64,000 nucleotides of DNA. Origin: Bacteroides mediterraneensis. GTDB lineage: Bacteria; Bacteroidota; Bacteroidia; Bacteroidales; Bacteroidaceae. The notes beneath the pieces were generated by a model, which saw only the letters and a program-made list of their open reading frames with translations, ran no database searches and was not told the origin of the DNA. The stretch lies in NCBI RefSeq assembly GCF_900128455.1, contig NZ_LT635783.1, positions 1,762,919 through 1,826,918 of the forward strand, in the 5' to 3' direction. Made by a program: the position numbers and the translations under genes. This document shows, piece by piece, positions 29,688 through 39,143 of the stretch (positions are counted from its first letter, which is position 1; each line of letters begins with the position of its first letter).

Positions 29688-29728
29688 TGAGGGGGGAAAG
29701 GGGCAGTAATGCCCCTGACCTACCCGGC

Positions 29729-30205
29729 AAAGCGATAGCTTCGGCAAACATGGCGTCCTATATCAAGTATCTCTATAAGACGGTCAGAAAGTTCTTCGGT
29801 GAGGCGGTTGTGGTAACCCAGGAAGTAGAGGACATCATATCCTCCGCTATCGTGAAGGACAGTATCATCAACAACTCAGACTGCAAGATACTCCTTGACC
29901 AGAGGAAGTTCATGAACAAGTTCGAGCAGATACAGGCATTGCTCGGATTGACGGAAAAGGAGAAGTCGCAGATTCTCTCCATCAACCAGTCCAACGACCC
30001 GTCACGTCTCTACAAGGAAGTATGGATAGGACTCGGAGGAACGCAGTCGGCAGTATATGCCACAGAAGTGTCCACGCAGGAATATCTCGCCTATACGACT
30101 GAGGAAAGTGAGAAACTGGAGGTGAGGGCATTGGCGGAGAAACTCGGTGGTGACATGGAAGCCGCCATCCGGCAGCTTGCAGAGGACAAACAAGAGAACA
30201 AATGA
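29729..30205 (+). CDS. traG: TraG, exon 2
   Basis: These 158 codons form the C-terminus of the VirB4-type ATPase (KAIASANMASYIKYLYKTV, then VVVTQEVEDIISSAIVKD and the helical tail). An open frame beginning at 29615 crosses the intron end, but its first residues are intron sequence, so the true coding start is the exon edge at 29729. This exon and the first 128 bases of traI lie between the two inverted introns. Confidence 0.88.
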   Translation, partial: KAIASANMASYIKYLYKTVRKFFGEAVVVTQEVEDIISSAIVKDSIINNSDCKILLDQRKFMNKFEQIQALLGLTEKEKSQILSINQSNDPSRLYKEVWIGLGGTQSAVYATEVSTQEYLAYTTEESEKLEVRALAEKLGGDMEAAIRQLAEDKQENK

Positions 30206-30236
30206 AATTCATTATCCACTTAATCCAAAAGTAAAA

Positions 30237-30364
30237 ATGAGAACAAAAGTAATCATGACAATCTGCCTGTTCCTGCTGATGGCGGGAAAGGCAAGCGCAC
30301 AGTGGTCTGTCATAGATCCTACCAACATTGCGCAGAGTATCATCAACTCGTCCAACAACATTGT
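30237..30364 (+). pseudogene. traI: TraI (DUF4141), 5' part, disrupted by antisense intron
   Basis: The ATG at 30237 begins a signal peptide (MRTKVIMTICLFLLMAGKAS, then AQW). After 42 codons and two bases the frame enters an intron in reverse orientation. The 3' part resumes exactly in frame at 32765, and the joined gene would encode 209 residues. DUF4141/TraI is a periplasmic VirB5-like component. Because the intron lies antisense to the tra message it cannot be spliced from it, so TraI is probably not made. Confidence 0.85.
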
Positions 30365-30405
30365 GCCGGGTAGGTCAGGGGCATTACTGCCCCTTTCCCC
30401 CCTCA

Positions 30406-30439
30406 GAACCGTACATGAAAGTTTCCAATCATACGGCTC
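30406..30439 (-). ncRNA. Group II intron domain V, copy 2
   Basis: This is the reverse complement of the 34-nt domain V of copy 1, with the same GAAA tetraloop and AGC triad. Confidence 0.85.
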
Positions 30440-30480
30440 AAGCAGTGTTAAATTTCTATTTAATAGAAACCAGCTCATAG

Positions 30481-32136
30481 TTACATCTTATTAGTTTGAA
30501 TGACTTTTCTTCTACAGCTGTCATGCAGCAGGAAATTTACTTTCTTGCCATTGACTATTTGTTGGGAAGTTCCCCAAGGATGTTCCTTGTCTATGGGTTT
30601 ACCACATACGGGACATAAATGGTTCTGTCTTTCCCACATGTACAGCAATGATTTTCTACCGTTGAGCGACTGTAGCATCTTGTAAGTCTTACGCTTTTCA
30701 AAATACTCTGTCCATTCGGGGTCAAAGGGATTTGCTTCACCTTTTACCTTGACATATCGGGTAATCTTTGTGTCATACAGCCTTTTCAGTGCAATCCTGT
30801 CATCAGTCTTGCCTTTCTTGAAGTTTGCCACGAAGCACCAGTTGCGGTTTTTTATCCGTGTAAAGTATCGGTCGGCAATCCAGTATTTGCCTTTCTTGGG
30901 GTGTCGTCTCTTAGCCCATTGCCATAACTTTTCAAATATCAGGTAGTCAGCTTTTCCGAATGTGTCAGAAGCCACACAATTCTTATAGTAGTTTACCCAG
31001 CCTGTTATCACAGGATTCAAGAGCCTTATAAGTGATTCCTGTTTGCTTCCTTTATTGGAATCAATGATTCCCCGGATTTTCTGCATGAATTTCTTCAGGC
31101 TCTTTTTGGACGGTTTGATTAGAAGCACTCCTTTGTATTTTCGGATATTGTACCCAAGAAAATCAAATCCGTCATCAATGTGCGTAATCTTTGTTTTCTC
31201 TTCCGACAGGGTTAATCCCCTTTCCTTGAGAAAGTCTACTACTAACGGTTTGATTTCTTCCAAAGCTTCCTTGCTTCTACCCGTGATGATAAAATCATCC
31301 GCATAGCGTACAAGATGTACTTTGGGATAGTAGGTCGTTTTCCTGTTTACAAATTTCTTGTGATACTTCTCTGCAAGCATAGTTTGCAGCCCGTCCAGTG
31401 TCATATTCGCAAGAGTTGGTGAGATGATACCGCCCTGTGGGGTACCCTCTTCCGTAGGGAATAGCTCCTTGTTGAAGACAAAACCGCATTTGAGCCATTT
31501 CCGCAGCATCACTTTATCCATAGGGATATTGTTCAGCAGCCATTCGTGGCTGATGTGGTCGAAACAACCTTTGATGTCACCCTCCATAATCCATTCGGGA
31601 GAAGTTTTCTTTGCAAGGACACAAAAACATTGTTCCCTTGCATCTCCAGTACTTCTCTCTTTACGGAAACCGTAGGAATTACTGTCCGCAGTTGTTTCCG
31701 ATACAGGTTCCAACGCAAGCAGGTATAATGCCTGCATAGCCCTGTCTTTCATCGTCGGGATACCTAAAGGACGTAGTTTCCCATTACTCTTTTTGATATT
31801 GACCCTTTTTAACGGCTGGGGCTTGTAGCCTCTTCTTTTCAGTTCACCGATAGCCTTGAATCTGGCATTGGGAGTTGACCATTTCACCTTGTCAACGCCT
31901 GCGGTGTCACTGCCACTGTTTGATGTAACACGCTTTACGGCTAAAGCTTTAGCGTAAAACGAATGCGTTAGCACCCATTGCAAAGATTTCACCTTGCCGT
32001 GTTTGCCCGCCTTTTGAGCTTTTACAATACGTGCTTGTAGCTTATTAACCGCTATCTCACACTTGTTCCAGTCTATGCTTTCCCAAGTGCTCCATTTCCG
32101 GTCAGTAGATGCACACGATGTTTTAATCTCGTTCAT
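30481..32136 (-). CDS. ltrA: Group II intron reverse transcriptase/maturase, copy 2
   Basis: The translated sequence is the same as the protein of copy 1, including the YADDFIITG active site and the C-terminal HNH motif. It uses the same preferred start preceded by AAAGGAGA. It is read from the minus strand, against the tra operon. Lack of divergence suggests recent transposition within this element or homogenisation by recombination. Confidence 0.95.
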   Translation of the reverse strand: MNEIKTSCASTDRKWSTWESIDWNKCEIAVNKLQARIVKAQKAGKHGKVKSLQWVLTHSFYAKALAVKRVTSNSGSDTAGVDKVKWSTPNARFKAIGELKRRGYKPQPLKRVNIKKSNGKLRPLGIPTMKDRAMQALYLLALEPVSETTADSNSYGFRKERSTGDAREQCFCVLAKKTSPEWIMEGDIKGCFDHISHEWLLNNIPMDKVMLRKWLKCGFVFNKELFPTEEGTPQGGIISPTLANMTLDGLQTMLAEKYHKKFVNRKTTYYPKVHLVRYADDFIITGRSKEALEEIKPLVVDFLKERGLTLSEEKTKITHIDDGFDFLGYNIRKYKGVLLIKPSKKSLKKFMQKIRGIIDSNKGSKQESLIRLLNPVITGWVNYYKNCVASDTFGKADYLIFEKLWQWAKRRHPKKGKYWIADRYFTRIKNRNWCFVANFKKGKTDDRIALKRLYDTKITRYVKVKGEANPFDPEWTEYFEKRKTYKMLQSLNGRKSLLYMWERQNHLCPVCGKPIDKEHPWGTSQQIVNGKKVNFLLHDSCRRKVIQTNKM

Positions 32137-32764
32137 TTGCTTTTCTCCTTTAATAAGTTCTATAAGTTTCTTGTAAAACATCCACCATGCGGAAGTCTGC
32201 CCACTTTCGTGTGAGGTGATGTTTCAACCTCTATCCGTTCCATTATAGAACGGCATTCGCTTTCTCCGCATTCCTCTGCCCGCACTCCATTCGGCTTCAC
32301 TTACGGTCTGCTTACCTGCTGTTAACAGGAGAAGTACGGGTTTACCATGTTTCTTGTATATGACAAACGAATGGGTTAGAATCCGTCTATCCGCCGGCAG
32401 TCGTTATGTCCGTGTAACCTTAGCATGGAGAAGGTTATCCGACTGCATCCCTTTTGGGTTAGAGCCCAGTATCATTAGCAGCTCATTCGAAGTTACGACG
32501 TTTATCAACGGTTCACATTACGTTATTCATACCATTCAGCCTAGCTCCCCTGTCGTTCGATACTAACGGCAGTTGTCATCCCCTCACGGTTCAGACTTCT
32601 CCTTTCGGAAGGGCTTCATTGTTGGTTCTGTTACCGCACGGGTTCATTGCTTAATACCGCACGTTCCCATAGGCTACTGTTGACGGAACAACAGGTTCAA
32701 TCGTTCTATTTCCAACTCGTGGAATGAAAGTTGAACAATCATATACAAGACTTACATGTCACAG

Positions 32765-33266
32765 CCACACGTCTTCGACGGCTCAGAACATGATCAACAA
32801 CTTCAAGGAGACCGTGAAGATTTACGAGCAGGGCAAGAAGTACTACGATGCGCTGAAGTCGGTGAACAACCTCGTCAAGGACGCACGCAAGGTGCAGCAG
32901 ACCATCCTCATGGTGGGTGACATCACGGACATCTACATCAACAACTACCAGAAGATGATGCACGATGACAATTTCTCCGTGGAGGAACTCTCCGCCATCG
33001 GCTTCGGTTATACCAAACTGTTGGAGGAAAGCAACGATGTGCTGACTGAGTTGAAGAACGTGGTGAACATCACGACCCTTTCCATGACGGACAAGGAGCG
33101 AATGGACGTGGTGGAACGCTGCTACTCGAAGATGAAGCGTTACCGCAATCTCGTAAGCTACTACACCAACAAGAACATTTCCGTGAGTTATCTGCGTGCC
33201 AAGAAGAAAAACGACCTCGACCGCATCATGGGACTCTACGGCAAGTCTAACGAGAAATACTGGTAG
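32765..33266 (+). pseudogene. traI: TraI (DUF4141), 3' part
   Basis: The frame continues from the 5' part as C CAC ACG TCT TCG (V-HTSSTAQNM) through helical repeats (YEQGKKYYDALKSVNNL, YLRAKKKNDLDRIMGLYG) to the stop at 33266. An in-frame ATG at 32791 (MINNFKETVKIYEQG) could give an N-terminally shortened protein without a signal peptide, which is unlikely to be exported. The last codons lie four bases before traJ. Confidence 0.85.
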
Positions 33267-33269
33267 CCT

Positions 33270-34283
33270 ATGGATTTCGAGAATCTTCACCAGATACTGC
33301 GTTCCCTGTATGACGAGATGATGCCGCTGTGCTCCGACATGACGGACATCGCCAAGGGACTTGCAGGACTTGGGGCGCTGTTCTATGTCGCCCTGAGGGT
33401 TTGGCAGTCACTGTCAAGGGCAGAGCCGATAGACGTATTTCCGTTGCTCCGTCCGTTTGCCATCGGACTTGCCATCATGTTCTTCCCGACCATCGTGCTC
33501 GGTACGCTCAACAGCGTGATGAGTCCCATCGTGCAAGGTACACATTCCATGCTGGAGACACAGACCTTCGACATGAATGAATACCGGGCGCAGAAAGACA
33601 AGTTGGAATATGAGGCGATGAAACGCAATCCCGAAACTGCATACCTTGTGAGCAACGAGGAGTTTGACAAGCAGCTTGACGAACTCGGCTGGTCACCCGG
33701 CGACGTGGTGACAATGGCAGGAATGTATGTGGAGCGTGGCATGTACAGCATGAAGAAGAGCATACGTGATTTCTTCCGTGAACTGCTGGAACTGCTGTTC
33801 CAAGCCGCCGCACTGGTCATAGACGTGCTGAGGACATTCTTCCTCATTGTCCTCTCTATCCTCGGTCCGCTTTGTTTCGCCATATCGGTATGGGACGGAT
33901 TCCAGTCCACGCTGACACAATGGTTCTGCAGGTACATACAGATTTATCTCTGGCTACCCGTTTCGGACTTGTTCAGTACCATCCTTGCCAAGATACAGGT
34001 GCTGATGCTGCAAAACGACATCGAGGCATTGCAGAACGACCCGAACTTTTCCATTGAGGCAAGCAACGGTGTTTACATCGTTTTCCTCATCATCGGAATC
34101 ATCGGTTACTTCACCATACCGACCGTGGCAGGCTGGATCATACAGGCAGGTGGCGGCATCGGCAACTACAACCGGAACGTGAACACGGCAGGCTCACTGG
34201 GCGGAAGCATCGCAGGAGCAACGGCTGGAAATGTGGCAGGACGTGCTGGAAGGCTCATCAAGAGCGGATTTAAGAAAATATAG
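33270..34283 (+). CDS. traJ: TraJ, VirB6-like inner-membrane protein
   Basis: The product is 337 residues with at least five membrane segments (GLAGLGALFYVALRVW, FAIGLAIMFFPTIVLGTL, FFLIVLSILGPLCFAISVW, IYLWLPVSDLFSTILA, GVYIVFLIIGIIGYFTI) and a Gly/Ala-rich C-terminus. This matches TraJ of Bacteroidetes ICEs, a polytopic channel component. It starts three bases after the traI stop, so its translation may have relied on traI and could suffer polar effects from the intron. Confidence 0.9.
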   Translation: MDFENLHQILRSLYDEMMPLCSDMTDIAKGLAGLGALFYVALRVWQSLSRAEPIDVFPLLRPFAIGLAIMFFPTIVLGTLNSVMSPIVQGTHSMLETQTFDMNEYRAQKDKLEYEAMKRNPETAYLVSNEEFDKQLDELGWSPGDVVTMAGMYVERGMYSMKKSIRDFFRELLELLFQAAALVIDVLRTFFLIVLSILGPLCFAISVWDGFQSTLTQWFCRYIQIYLWLPVSDLFSTILAKIQVLMLQNDIEALQNDPNFSIEASNGVYIVFLIIGIIGYFTIPTVAGWIIQAGGGIGNYNRNVNTAGSLGGSIAGATAGNVAGRAGRLIKSGFKKI

Positions 34284-34313
34284 TCATTCATGAACAATAC
34301 AACGAAAAGAAAA

Positions 34314-34937
34314 ATGGAATTCAAGTCATTGAAGAATATCGAGACCTCGTTCAGGCAGATACGCCTGTTCTGCATCGTCCTCGTCATCGGTTGCGCTGTT
34401 GTTGCAATATGTTCGGTGGTGTTCGCATTCAGATTTGCGGAGAAGCAACGCGAGAAGATATACGTCCTTGACGGAGGCAAGTCGCTGATGCTCGCCCTCT
34501 CGCAAGACCTCTCACAGAACAGACCTGCCGAGGCAAGGGAACACGTGAGACGCTTTCATGAGCTGTTCTTTACGCTATCTCCCGAAAAGAGCGCCATCGA
34601 GCACAACGTGAAACGAGCCTTGCTGCTGGCAGACAAGAGCGCATACAACTATTACCAGGACTTTGCGGAGAAAGGTTTTTATAACCGACTTATTGCGGGA
34701 AACATCAACCAGTCGCTGCAAGTTGACAGCGTGGTCTGTAACTTTGATAACTACCCTTATCAAGCCAAGACCTACGCACGGCAGGTGATACTCCGAGAGA
34801 GCAACGTGACGGAGAGAAGTCTTGTCACCGTATGCAGGTTGGTGAATGCCACACGCTCCGACGACAACCCGAATGGTTTTACAATTGAAGGTTTCACCAT
34901 TGTGGAGAACAGGGACATCAGTACAGTAGAACGATAA
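34314..34937 (+). CDS. traK: TraK, VirB8-like channel protein
   Basis: I chose the ATG at 34314 (MEFKSLKNIETSFRQIRLF), the family's usual N-terminus; an ATG at 34290 is also possible. The product is 207 residues. One membrane segment (FCIVLVIGCAVVAICSVVFAF) is followed by a periplasmic domain. TraK proteins resemble VirB8 and sit in the inner membrane part of the channel. It lies 11 bases before traL. Confidence 0.9.
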   Translation: MEFKSLKNIETSFRQIRLFCIVLVIGCAVVAICSVVFAFRFAEKQREKIYVLDGGKSLMLALSQDLSQNRPAEAREHVRRFHELFFTLSPEKSAIEHNVKRALLLADKSAYNYYQDFAEKGFYNRLIAGNINQSLQVDSVVCNFDNYPYQAKTYARQVILRESNVTERSLVTVCRLVNATRSDDNPNGFTIEGFTIVENRDISTVER

Positions 34938-34948
34938 AAATAGCAAGA

Positions 34949-35239
34949 ATGGAAAATCCGATTAAGACAATCCAAGAAAAGGTGAATGGTATGAAGGGAA
35001 GACTGCGTGACAGGCTGGATTCCCTTCCGCCAAGGGTGAGACTGAAAGTCGTGCTCGTCATGTTCAGCTTGTTTGCCCTCTGTAGCCTTTACATGATAGG
35101 TTCAGCCATCATCAACTTTGGAAACGGCAAGACCTCTAATATAGAGGTTGAGCACATTGAGAGTGTAAAGTTGCCTACCGACAAGGGGCAGCAAGTGACC
35201 AACCAAGATGAATTGACACATGGAGAAGGAGAAGAATGA
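34949..35239 (+). CDS. traL: TraL (DUF3989), small membrane protein
   Basis: The product is 96 residues. A basic N-terminus (RDRLDSLPPRVRLKV) precedes one membrane helix (VVLVMFSLFALCSLYMIGSA) and a hydrophilic tail. Size and position match TraL. It overlaps traM by 20 bases, suggesting coupled translation. Confidence 0.87.
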   Translation: MENPIKTIQEKVNGMKGRLRDRLDSLPPRVRLKVVLVMFSLFALCSLYMIGSAIINFGNGKTSNIEVEHIESVKLPTDKGQQVTNQDELTHGEGEE

Positions 35240-36563
35240 CAAGGTGGAGCCGGATAAGGCTCCAAAGGAAAAGAAGCCTTTGACAGAGGAACAGCGTATC
35301 AAGCGTAACAAGATGATTGCCATACCATGCATGTGCCTCGTCTGCGGTCTGGTGCTATGGCTTATCTTCAAGCCGTCTGCATCAGAGGGTGAGAAAGGCA
35401 GCAAGGGATTCAACATGGAAATGCCTGATGCGGAGAAGACAGATGTGGAGGCAGACAAGCGCAAGGCATACTCCAAGGAGAATCTTGCCAATAAGCAAAA
35501 GGAAAAAAGCAGAGTAATGAACACTCTTGGTGAGTACATGCCAGGCATTGATTCGACTGCTACACGGCAAGAAAAGGACTTTGACCTGATGCAGTCTGGG
35601 CAGCAGCCAACAAAAGCGGAAAGACAGGAGGCGGATGCCATCCGCTCGTCTGCCGAGGCATACCAAACCTTGAACACGACCTTGGGCGGTTTCTATGAAC
35701 AGCCACAGCAAGGGGGAAGCAGCGAAGATGCTGAGTTGAGGAAACGTCTTGACGAGCTGGAGGCAAGCATGATGCAGCAGGAAAACAAGCGTTCCAATAT
35801 GGACGAGCAAGTCGCCCTTATGGAGAAGTCCTACCAACTTGCGGCAAAGTACATGCCTGGTGGAAATGCCAATGCGGCAAGTCCTTCATCGGCAGAAACT
35901 GCAACAGAGGAAAACAAGGAAGCTGTCACCAAGGGCAAGAAAGCCAAGGTTTCCCCTGTAAGGCAAGTGCAAAGGCATGTGGTCTCGTCTTTGACCCGCT
36001 CCATGAGTAACGAGGAGTTTGTCGCCTCTTACTCGGAAAAGGCTTCGGCAATATTCAATACCGCCATCGGAAGAGGTGGTGTTTCCGACAAAAACACGAT
36101 TTCTGCCTGCATCCACGGCAACCAGACCATAACGGACGGACAGGCAGTAAGGTTGAGATTGTTGGAATCTATGCGTGTCGGCAATAGGGAGATACCACGA
36201 AATTCTGTCATTGTCGGAGTGGCACGATTGCAAGGCGAAAGGCTTTCCATAGCCTTGAAGTCCATTGAGCACAACGGCATGATTATCCCGATTGAGCTTG
36301 CAGTCTATGACAATGACGGTCAGGAGGGCATCTTCATCCCGAAGTCGATGGAGGTTGACGCAGCCAAGGAAGTCGGTGCCAACATGGGAAGCTCGCTGAA
36401 CAGCAGCATCAACATTTCCTCCAATGCCGGGGCACAGCTTGCCTCCGACTTGGGAAAAGGTGTCATACAAGGCGTGTCGCAGTATATCTCCAAGAAGATG
36501 CGTACCGTCAAGATACACCTGAAGGCTGGCTACAGGGTCATGCTCTACCAAGAGGAAGATTAG
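35220..36563 (+). CDS. traM: TraM, VirB10-like channel protein
   Basis: The product is 447 residues. It has a short cytoplasmic N-terminus, one membrane helix (MIAIPCMCLVCGLVLWLIF at about residue 33), a long linker rich in charged residues and glutamine, and a C-terminal domain with IHGNQTITDGQAVRLRLLE and RNSVIVGVARLQGERLSI. The latter is the pattern of the VirB10/TraM OB-like domain. It should bridge inner and outer membranes. Confidence 0.9.
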   Translation: MEKEKNDKVEPDKAPKEKKPLTEEQRIKRNKMIAIPCMCLVCGLVLWLIFKPSASEGEKGSKGFNMEMPDAEKTDVEADKRKAYSKENLANKQKEKSRVMNTLGEYMPGIDSTATRQEKDFDLMQSGQQPTKAERQEADAIRSSAEAYQTLNTTLGGFYEQPQQGGSSEDAELRKRLDELEASMMQQENKRSNMDEQVALMEKSYQLAAKYMPGGNANAASPSSAETATEENKEAVTKGKKAKVSPVRQVQRHVVSSLTRSMSNEEFVASYSEKASAIFNTAIGRGGVSDKNTISACIHGNQTITDGQAVRLRLLESMRVGNREIPRNSVIVGVARLQGERLSIALKSIEHNGMIIPIELAVYDNDGQEGIFIPKSMEVDAAKEVGANMGSSLNSSINISSNAGAQLASDLGKGVIQGVSQYISKKMRTVKIHLKAGYRVMLYQEED

Positions 36564-36622
36564 CCGAAAGGCAACAACATTTATACCACTTAATCCAAAA
36601 GTTTAATTAAAAGCAAACTAAA

Positions 36623-37651
36623 ATGAAGAAGACAACAATCATGTTCGCCCTTATGCTGGGCGTAGCCTGCACTGCATCAGCGCAGAAGACAGGCAAGAAA
36701 AAAGCGCAGAAGTCTGTAAAGACTGAGCAAGTAAGCACTGTTTCTTCCGACCAGGAAGAGAAACTGACCTTGACCAAGGAGGTGTATCCGCAGAAGGAAG
36801 AGAACAGCAACCTCTATCATGGCTTGACCAAGAAGCTGACCTTCGACCGCATGATTCCACCTCATGGTTTGGAAGTGACTTATGACAAGACGGTTCATAT
36901 TCTCTTTCCTGCCTCTGTCAAGTACGTTGACTTGGGTTCAGAGGACCTTATTGCTGGCAAGGCGGACGGTGCGGAGAATGTTATCCGTGTAAAAGCTGCC
37001 GTGAAGAACTTCAAGAAAGAGACCAATATGAGCGTCATCACGGAGGATGGCTCATTCTACACCTTCAATGTGAAGTATGCCAAGGAACCGCTCATGCTCA
37101 ATATCGAGATGGCGGACTTCATCCATGACGGTGAGGCGGTGAACCGCCCGAACAATGCGCAGGAGATTTATCTCAAGGAGTTGGGCAAGGAAAGTCCCAT
37201 GCTGGTACACCTCATCATGAAGTCCATCCACAAGGAGAACAAACGCAAGGTGAAGCATATCGGCAGCAAGCGTTTCGGGATCCAGTATCTTTTGAAGGGC
37301 ATCTATGTACACAGCGACTTGCTGTATTTCCACACAGAAATCAAGAACCAGAGCAACGTGCCGTTTGACGTGGACTATATCACGTTCAAGGTGGTGGACA
37401 AGAAGGTGGCGAAGCGAACCGCCATTCAGGAGCAGGTGCTTCTTCCTGTCCGTGCCTACAACTATGTGGTGCGTGTGGCTGGCAAGAAAACGGAGCAGAC
37501 GGTGTTCTGCTTACCGAAATTTACCATTCCTGACGACAAGGAGCTTGTCGTGGAGATGAACGAGAAGGAAGGCGGTCGCCATCAGTCGTTTGTCGTGGAG
37601 AACAGCGACTTGGTGCGAGCTTTGACAATCAACGAACTTAGCGTGAAGTAA
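36623..37651 (+). CDS. traN: TraN, VirB9-like channel protein
   Basis: The product is 342 residues with a signal peptide (MKKTTIMFALMLGVACTASA). Residues 60-170 hold the N-terminal TraN domain (VHILFPASVKYVDLGSEDL, NVIRVKAA) typical of VirB9-like proteins that form the outer ring with TraM and TraO. It starts 59 bases after traM, which is the widest gap in this part of the operon. Confidence 0.9.
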   Translation: MKKTTIMFALMLGVACTASAQKTGKKKAQKSVKTEQVSTVSSDQEEKLTLTKEVYPQKEENSNLYHGLTKKLTFDRMIPPHGLEVTYDKTVHILFPASVKYVDLGSEDLIAGKADGAENVIRVKAAVKNFKKETNMSVITEDGSFYTFNVKYAKEPLMLNIEMADFIHDGEAVNRPNNAQEIYLKELGKESPMLVHLIMKSIHKENKRKVKHIGSKRFGIQYLLKGIYVHSDLLYFHTEIKNQSNVPFDVDYITFKVVDKKVAKRTAIQEQVLLPVRAYNYVVRVAGKKTEQTVFCLPKFTIPDDKELVVEMNEKEGGRHQSFVVENSDLVRALTINELSVK

Positions 37652-37654
37652 CGG

Positions 37655-38236
37655 ATGAATAGAAGAAACATTGCAATCATGGCGATGCTTGCCCTCACCG
37701 CAGGGCAGGCATTCGCCCAAAGATGTCTTCCTCAGATGAAAGGCATTGAGGTGAAGGTCGGCATGGCTGACGGAGTGTATAACGGCAAGAAGTCCTGCAA
37801 GGCTGGCTATTACGCAGGTTTCGGACTTTCAAGCTATACCAAGGGTGGTGACAAGTGGATATATGGGGCGGAATACCTGCAAGTGAATCAGCCTTACCGT
37901 AACACTTCCGTTCCAATAGCACAAATTACGGGCGAGTTCGGTTATTCCTACAACTTCCTTTCCGACAACAGTAAGACGGTGCTGTTCTATATCGGAGGTA
38001 CGGCACTGGCTGGCTATGAGTCCGTAAACTGGGGCAAGAGAACCATGTCGGACGGAGCGACCTTGCAGAACAAGGGAGCGTTTATCTATGGTGGTGCCGT
38101 GGCATTGGAAACGGAAATATACCTGTCGGATGCTATAGCTTTGACCGCTTCCGTTAAGGAAAGGCTTGTTTGGGGCAACAGCACGGGACATTTCCACACG
38201 CAGTTTGGCATCGGCATGAAGTTCATCATCAACTAA
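37655..38236 (+). CDS. traO: TraO, outer-membrane-associated transfer protein
   Basis: The product is 193 residues with a signal peptide (NIAIMAMLALTAGQAFA). The mature part has short amphipathic beta strands (KAGYYAGFGLSSYTKGG, GAEYLQVNQPY, HTQFGIGMKFIIN with a C-terminal aromatic/hydrophobic strand), as in small beta-barrels. It matches the TraO family by size and position, three bases after traN. Confidence 0.88.
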   Translation: MNRRNIAIMAMLALTAGQAFAQRCLPQMKGIEVKVGMADGVYNGKKSCKAGYYAGFGLSSYTKGGDKWIYGAEYLQVNQPYRNTSVPIAQITGEFGYSYNFLSDNSKTVLFYIGGTALAGYESVNWGKRTMSDGATLQNKGAFIYGGAVALETEIYLSDAIALTASVKERLVWGNSTGHFHTQFGIGMKFIIN

Positions 38237-38248
38237 AACAGTGAGCCT

Positions 38249-39118
38249 ATGGACATCAATGAAATCAAACAAGTGCCTATTGTGGACTTTCTCTATGTTC
38301 TCGGCATTGAGCCTGTCAAGCACAAGGCTTCGGGACTTTGGTATCATGCGCCATACCGCAACGACCGCAATCCTTCGCTTCGGGTATCAACGGACAAGAA
38401 TGTCTGGTATGACTATGGCATCGCCAGAGGTGGTGACATCTTCAACCTCGCAGGGGAGTTCATCAACAGCAATGAGTTTGTGGCGCAAGCCAAGTTCATA
38501 TCTGAAACACTTGGTGGCAGCTTCCCGACATCGTTTCCGCATCATAAAAGAATAGCGGAAAAGGCTGTGAAGGCGAAAGGCAATCCCTTTAGTGATATTG
38601 TGGAAAAGCCTTTGAGTCATCCTGCACTTCGGCAGTACTTGCGTGAGCGTGGCATATCAGCTGACGTGGCGAGCCGTTTCTGCTGTCAGGTGGAATACCG
38701 ATACAATGGCAAACAGTTTTTTGCTGTCGGCTTCAAGAACAACAGCGGTGGCTACGAGATACGCAACCGTTTCTTCAAAGGTTGCGTGTCGCCAAAGGAC
38801 GTCACTCTCATTGGCAGGAACAGCAACGTCTGCCATCTGTACGAGGGTTTTATGGATTTTCTCTCTGCCGTAATTCTTGACATAGGTCGTGGTGAGGATC
38901 ATATTATTCTCAATTCGGTGACTAATATGCAAAAGGTGCATCATCTTTTAGATGGCTATGCACAAGTGTACTGTCATTTGGACAATGACGAAGCTGGCGA
39001 GAATGCCCATGTCGAACTACAAAAGCGATATGGCGATAAGGTCATTGACCATTCGCATCTATACACTGGCTACAAGGACTTGAACGAGTACCTGATGAGC
39101 CATAAGACAAGAAAGTAA
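38249..39118 (+). CDS. traP: TraP, CHC2/Toprim DNA primase
   Basis: The product is 289 residues. The N-terminal part resembles the CHC2 region of DnaG-type primases (WYHAPYRNDRNPSLRV, WYDYGIARGGDIFNLA), but the zinc-binding Cys/His set is not obvious. The C-terminal Toprim domain has LYEGFMDFLSAV and VYCHLDNDEAGEN, with Glu and the DND acidic cluster. It probably primes the complementary strand after transfer. It lies between traO and traQ. Confidence 0.9.
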   Translation: MDINEIKQVPIVDFLYVLGIEPVKHKASGLWYHAPYRNDRNPSLRVSTDKNVWYDYGIARGGDIFNLAGEFINSNEFVAQAKFISETLGGSFPTSFPHHKRIAEKAVKAKGNPFSDIVEKPLSHPALRQYLRERGISADVASRFCCQVEYRYNGKQFFAVGFKNNSGGYEIRNRFFKGCVSPKDVTLIGRNSNVCHLYEGFMDFLSAVILDIGRGEDHIILNSVTNMQKVHHLLDGYAQVYCHLDNDEAGENAHVELQKRYGDKVIDHSHLYTGYKDLNEYLMSHKTRK

Positions 39119-39143
39119 CAATCATTCAAAAAGCAACAAGACA

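Larger units (their letters stand above)
27329..29728 (+). mobile_element. Group II intron copy 1, sense orientation in traG
   Basis: The intron is 2,400 bp. Its edges follow from the traG frame and from comparison with copy 2. It starts CTGTGACATG and ends GACCTACCCGGC. It encodes an RT-maturase-HNH protein, has a canonical domain V (29654-29687) followed by domain VI, and an EBS1 loop CCATGC (27665-27670) that pairs fully with the exon end GCATGG (27323-27328). The 5' end departs from the GUGYG consensus: GTGAC begins two bases inside the deduced edge. Confidence 0.9.
30365..32764 (-). mobile_element. Group II intron copy 2, antisense in traI
   Basis: This copy is 2,400 bp, the same length as copy 1. 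It appears identical where compared, including the encoded protein and structural domains. It is inverted relative to copy 1 and to the tra operon. The target strand upstream reads GAAGACGTGTGG, which shares GAAGA.G..TGG with the traG site AGAAGAAGCATGG. The edges are fixed by the traI frame (ATT GT / C CAC ACG). Confidence 0.92.
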
